DNA of 64,000 nt, from the NCBI GenBank assembly GCA_900554515.1, contig USHN01000004.1, positions 62,001 to 126,000 on the forward strand, in the 5' to 3' direction. This document shows, piece after piece, positions 61,412-64,000 of the stretch. The notes under the pieces were generated by a model. That model made no database searches. It worked only from the letters and a program-made list of their open reading frames with translations, and was not told the DNA's origin. How positions within the stretch are numbered: position 1 is the first letter of the stretch; every line of letters begins with the position of its first letter. The stretch comes from an uncultured Acidaminococcus sp. Its GTDB lineage: Bacteria > Bacillota > Negativicutes > Acidaminococcales > Acidaminococcaceae. Both the position numbers and the translations under genes were made by a program.

Positions 61412-62614
61412 ATGTTGGCTTTAAATTCCTACCAAACCATGGCTGTAGGTATTTTCCTGTACTATATCGGAAAGTTCTTAAAAAGCAGAATTCAATTCCT
61501 GCAAACTTACTGCATTCCTAATCCGGTTATCGGTGGTATTTTATTTGCCCTGCTGAACCTGGCTATCCATGAATCTGGAGCAACACCTATAAAACTAGAC
61601 ACTGTACAGCAGAGTTTCTTTATGAATATGTTCTTTACCAGCGTAGGGTTTACGGCTTCCATCGCTCTTTTGAAAAAAGGCGGCCGGGACGTGCTGGTCC
61701 TGACCATTATCTGCGCGGTGTTGATTTGCCTGCAGGATATTATCGGCGTTAGCTTGGCGAAAGTCTTTGGCCTGCATCCGCTGCTGGGACTGTGCGCAGG
61801 TTCTATTCCGCTGGTAGGCGGTCATGGGACAAGCGGCGCCTTTGGTCCTTTCCTGGAGAGTTTGGGCGTGGGACGCGCCAATACCGTGGCAATTGCCATG
61901 GCAACCTTTGGTCTTATTTCTGGTTCTTTGATGGGCGGCCCTGTAGCCCACCGTTTGCTGGTAAAACATAACTTAAAGAGCACAAAAGAAGACCAGGAAG
62001 ATTTGGCTGTGGAAAAAGCCATTTCCATGGAAGAACAGGAAGAAGTAGGGATGAGCCCGGAGCGGCTGATGTTAGCTACAGGCGAAATCCTGATCGCCAT
62101 GGGTATTGGGACCCTTTTGGATAAGGGATTCCGCAGCATCGGTTTGATCTTCCCAGGGTATATTGCCTCCATGATGATTGCAGCCATTCTGCGTAACCTG
62201 TCTGACAATGTAAAAGCCATTAATGTGCCTATGGCTGAAGTGCAGGCAGTAGGGGACGTAGGACTGAATATTTTCCTGTCCATGGCGCTGATGAGCCTGC
62301 GGATTTGGGAACTGTTCGATATTGCCGGTGCCCTGAGTGCTATTGCTATTGCCCAGGTTATCCTGATGGTTGTGTTTACCACCTTTGTGGTATTCAATGC
62401 CATGGGCCGGAATTACGACGCGGCTGTGGAAGTTTCCGCAGTATGCGGCTTTGGTATGGGGGCTACCCCGAATGCCATGGCTAACATGAGTGCCATTACT
62501 TCCGTTTACGGACCGGCACCGCGGGCATTCTTCTGCGTACCGCTGGTAGGCGCCATGTTCATTGACTTTGTAAACTCCAGTATTATCATGGTGTTCGTCA
62601 ACCTGTTCAAATAA
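61412..62614 (+). CDS. gltS: sodium/glutamate symporter
   Basis: A 400-residue GltS-type carrier with about ten membrane segments and two re-entrant halves. GIFLYYIGKFLKSRIQFLQTYCIPNPVIGGILF at the N terminus, the GSIPLVGGHGTSGAFGPFLE re-entrant loop and the later CGFGMGATPNAMANMSAIT are diagnostic. Glutamate import fits a glutamate-fermenting Negativicute. AAGGAGG precedes ATG with a 10-nt A-rich spacer. Confidence 0.96.
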   Translation: MLALNSYQTMAVGIFLYYIGKFLKSRIQFLQTYCIPNPVIGGILFALLNLAIHESGATPIKLDTVQQSFFMNMFFTSVGFTASIALLKKGGRDVLVLTIICAVLICLQDIIGVSLAKVFGLHPLLGLCAGSIPLVGGHGTSGAFGPFLESLGVGRANTVAIAMATFGLISGSLMGGPVAHRLLVKHNLKSTKEDQEDLAVEKAISMEEQEEVGMSPERLMLATGEILIAMGIGTLLDKGFRSIGLIFPGYIASMMIAAILRNLSDNVKAINVPMAEVQAVGDVGLNIFLSMALMSLRIWELFDIAGALSAIAIAQVILMVVFTTFVVFNAMGRNYDAAVEVSAVCGFGMGATPNAMANMSAITSVYGPAPRAFFCVPLVGAMFIDFVNSSIIMVFVNLFK

Positions 62615-62628
62615 TCTGGAATCATCAT

Positions 62629-62656
62629 AAACCCGCTTCTATGGAGGCGGGTTTAT
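62629..62656 (+). terminator. terminator of gltS
   Basis: An 8-bp stem AAACCCGC / GCGGGTTT with a 10-nt loop and ATTTG after. Confidence 0.75.
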
Positions 62657-62668
62657 TTGTAAGCAAAG

Positions 62669-62716
62669 AAAAGCTGTGAGGAAGGGATTGTCATTTTCCC
62701 TTCTTCACAGCTTTTT
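62669..62716. terminator. bidirectional terminator between gltS and purC
   Basis: A long stem of about 19 bp, AAAAGCTGTGAGGAAGGGA with its complement (one mismatch), flanked by A and T runs. It is placed 10 nt after the purC stop codon. Confidence 0.85.
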
Positions 62717-62726
62717 GCCATGTGGA

Positions 62727-63599
62727 TTATGCGAATTTTTTACCCGTAAGCATTTCGTAAGCTTCTTTATATTTGGCAATCGTTTTGTCGATTACATCCT
62801 GGGGTAGCAGATAGTCACTGTCCGGATTTGCTTTCAGCCAATCCCGGACAAATTGCTTGTCATAGGAAGGCTGGGATTTTCCAGCTTCGTAACCTTTCAG
62901 GGGCCAGAACCGGGAACTGTCCGGCGTAAGCATTTCATCACCTAAAACGATTTCGCCTTTTTCGTTCAGGCCGAATTCAAATTTGGTATCGGCGATGATA
63001 ATGCCCCGGCTATATGCATAATCGGCGCATTGCTTGTACAAGGCAATGGTATAGGCACTGATTTTATCGGTGTATTCTTTCCCCTTTCCGGGGAAGACTT
63101 TTTCCAGGTAGTCTACACATTGTTCCGGAGAAATGTTTTCGTCATGGTCACCAAGCTCTGCTTTGGTGCTGGGCGTAAAGATAGGGGCCTCCAGCTTCTG
63201 GCATTCTTTTAAGCCTGCCGGCATTTTCATGCCACACACGGTACCATCTTTTTTGTAGGATTCCCAGCCGCTGCCGGTAATGTACCCGCGAACGATGCAC
63301 TCCACAGGAATCATCTGAAGCTTTTTGCATTTCATGCTTTTACCGGCAAATTCCGGAGTACGGAAAAATTCCGGCATATCTTCTGGTGCTACGCTAATCA
63401 TATGGTTTGGAACGATATTTTTGGTGTAGTCAAACCAGAATTTGGACATTTGAGTCAAAACAGCACCCTTATCGGTAATGGTGTTTTTCAGGATATGGTC
63501 AAATGCGGAAATCCGGTCACTGGCCACCATGATCAGACTGTCACCGATATCGTAAATCTCACGGACTTTTCCAGACTTGATAGGTTTGTATTCCTTCAT
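62727..63599 (-). CDS. purC: phosphoribosylaminoimidazole-succinocarboxamide synthase
   Basis: A 290-residue SAICAR synthetase of purine biosynthesis. KSGKVREIYDIGDSLIMVASDRISAFD at the N terminus, the CIVRGYITGSGWESYKKDG loop and ADTKFEFGLNEKGEIVLGDEMLTPDSSRFW are canonical. GGGAGG precedes the ATG. No other pur gene adjoins, so it is a single-gene unit here. Confidence 0.96.
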   Translation of the reverse strand: MKEYKPIKSGKVREIYDIGDSLIMVASDRISAFDHILKNTITDKGAVLTQMSKFWFDYTKNIVPNHMISVAPEDMPEFFRTPEFAGKSMKCKKLQMIPVECIVRGYITGSGWESYKKDGTVCGMKMPAGLKECQKLEAPIFTPSTKAELGDHDENISPEQCVDYLEKVFPGKGKEYTDKISAYTIALYKQCADYAYSRGIIIADTKFEFGLNEKGEIVLGDEMLTPDSSRFWPLKGYEAGKSQPSYDKQFVRDWLKANPDSDYLLPQDVIDKTIAKYKEAYEMLTGKKFA

Positions 63600-63925
63600 A
63601 ATCCAACCTCCCTGTGTATTGCAGTATTTCTGTCCTTATCATACCACATAAACTATTCTAGGTCGAATATTTTTTAAAAGAAAAACTATATCGTTTGTTT
63701 TATTCTAGCAAACGCTAACGGGAATGAAGAAAAAAATCAGGGAGAAATAAAGGCGTAAGCAGGCATAGAGCAAGGTGTGCCCATTTCGTGAAAAATGGAT
63801 GGAATGTTCAGTTTCCGTTGAACCAAAAGATGATATAGTTTATAATAAATCAAAGTGACCCGAAACGCCGTAAAACGACTCGGCAGGGGACACTGTTTAC
63901 AGGCAAAGAAGGGGTGTTACAGAGT
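63600..63925. other. intergenic region between purC and the ACT-domain gene
   Basis: This 326-nt gap holds a weak minus-strand promoter candidate for purC (GGTATGAT, -10 near 63640). At 63704-63719, TCTAGCAAACGCTAAC resembles half-sites of the feo operator. The plus-strand promoter lies at 63818-63846. No open frame with an SD was seen. Confidence 0.5.
63818..63846 (+). promoter_or_regulatory. promoter of the ACT-domain gene
   Basis: -35 TTGAAC (63818-63823), a 17-nt spacer and -10 TATAAT (63841-63846). The leader of about 74 nt contains small stems GCCG / CGGC and CTGT / ACAG. Confidence 0.75.
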
Positions 63926-64000
63926 ATGCGGATTGTTATGACCATTGTAGGGGTGGATAAAGTAGGGATTATTGCCAAGGCCAGCACGCTGCTAGCAGAA
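63926..64000 (+). CDS. ACT domain-containing protein, 3' truncated by the window
   Basis: Only the first 25 codons are visible: MRIVMTIVGVDKVGIIAKAS followed by TLLAE. The V-x-V-x-G-x-D-x-x-G-I-I-A pattern is the first strand and helix of the small ACT-domain proteins (UPF0237 type), often paired with a PFL-like DUF711 protein downstream. GGGGTG lies 9-10 nt before the ATG. Confidence 0.75.
   Translation, partial: MRIVMTIVGVDKVGIIAKASTLLAE

Noticed and set aside
1..64000. CRISPR arrays, prophage or transposase genes
   Set aside because: No regularly spaced direct repeats, integrases or transposases were seen on either strand.

Overview
The window is chromosomal DNA from a member of the Firmicutes, most likely the Negativicutes and within them Acidaminococcaceae (an Acidaminococcus-like glutamate fermenter). 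I infer this from protein flavour, moderately high GC, the phoH-ybeY-cdd-era-recO order, a GltS glutamate carrier, a crotonase-family enzyme and the Feo/DUF368/SpoVB-like set. There is no rRNA, CRISPR array, phage or complete insertion sequence. It is almost entirely core genome, with one small accessory-looking stretch at 33.6-34.2 kb.

Left part (1-20.4 kb, nearly all plus strand): the 3' end of a YbbR/CdaR gene, a COG2509 FAD dehydrogenase, Mn-dependent pyrophosphatase, NADP-isocitrate dehydrogenase, a crotonase-family protein lacking one catalytic Glu, a GldA-like dehydrogenase, an orphan HutP, a His-Gln-Lys-Leu tRNA operon with promoter and terminator, an M48 protease with an FkbM methyltransferase, a TrpXYZ-like ABC importer, lysA, a ClC protein, rarA, acpS, nnrDE and an AMIN/amidase.

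Middle (20.4-46.3 kb): putP diverges from DUF1934-argS, and the two promoters carry mirrored copies of one 12-bp element. Then pyrG, glpX, mfd, a SpoVB-like flippase, HU, a DivIC/FtsB protein and a HAD phosphatase. At 33.6-33.9 kb lies what reads as a complete type I toxin-antitoxin module: a 21-residue hydrophobic peptide whose ribosome binding site sits in a hairpin, overlapped at its 3' end by a convergent short antisense RNA with its own promoter and terminator. A structured intergenic repeat-like element follows. Next is a minus-strand ferrous-iron operon, feoA-feoA-feoB plus two tiny Cys-rich membrane proteins, behind a DtxR-type palindrome. Then DUF368 (undecaprenyl-phosphate translocase family), map, a nitroreductase, a C69 dipeptidase, a GH18 gene broken by one in-frame amber codon, cstA with a terminator in its leader, a small acidic protein, a fumarylacetoacetate-hydrolase-family enzyme and tRNA-Val.

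Right part (46.4-64 kb): the RNA/ribosome maintenance and repair cluster phoH-ybeY-cdd-era, then corC-like-recO-membrane protein-xth-ADP-ribosylglycohydrolase; lgt and a phosphoesterase on the minus strand; leuS; the competence genes comEA-comEC with holA; gltS; purC on the minus strand; and the start of an ACT-domain protein cut by the window end.

Functional themes are amino-acid uptake and fermentation (GltS, PutP, ABC importer, dipeptidase, CstA), iron acquisition, cell-envelope assembly (LysA, amidase, flippase, Lgt, DUF368), tRNA charging and DNA repair/uptake. All assignments come from reading the sequence; no database search was run.
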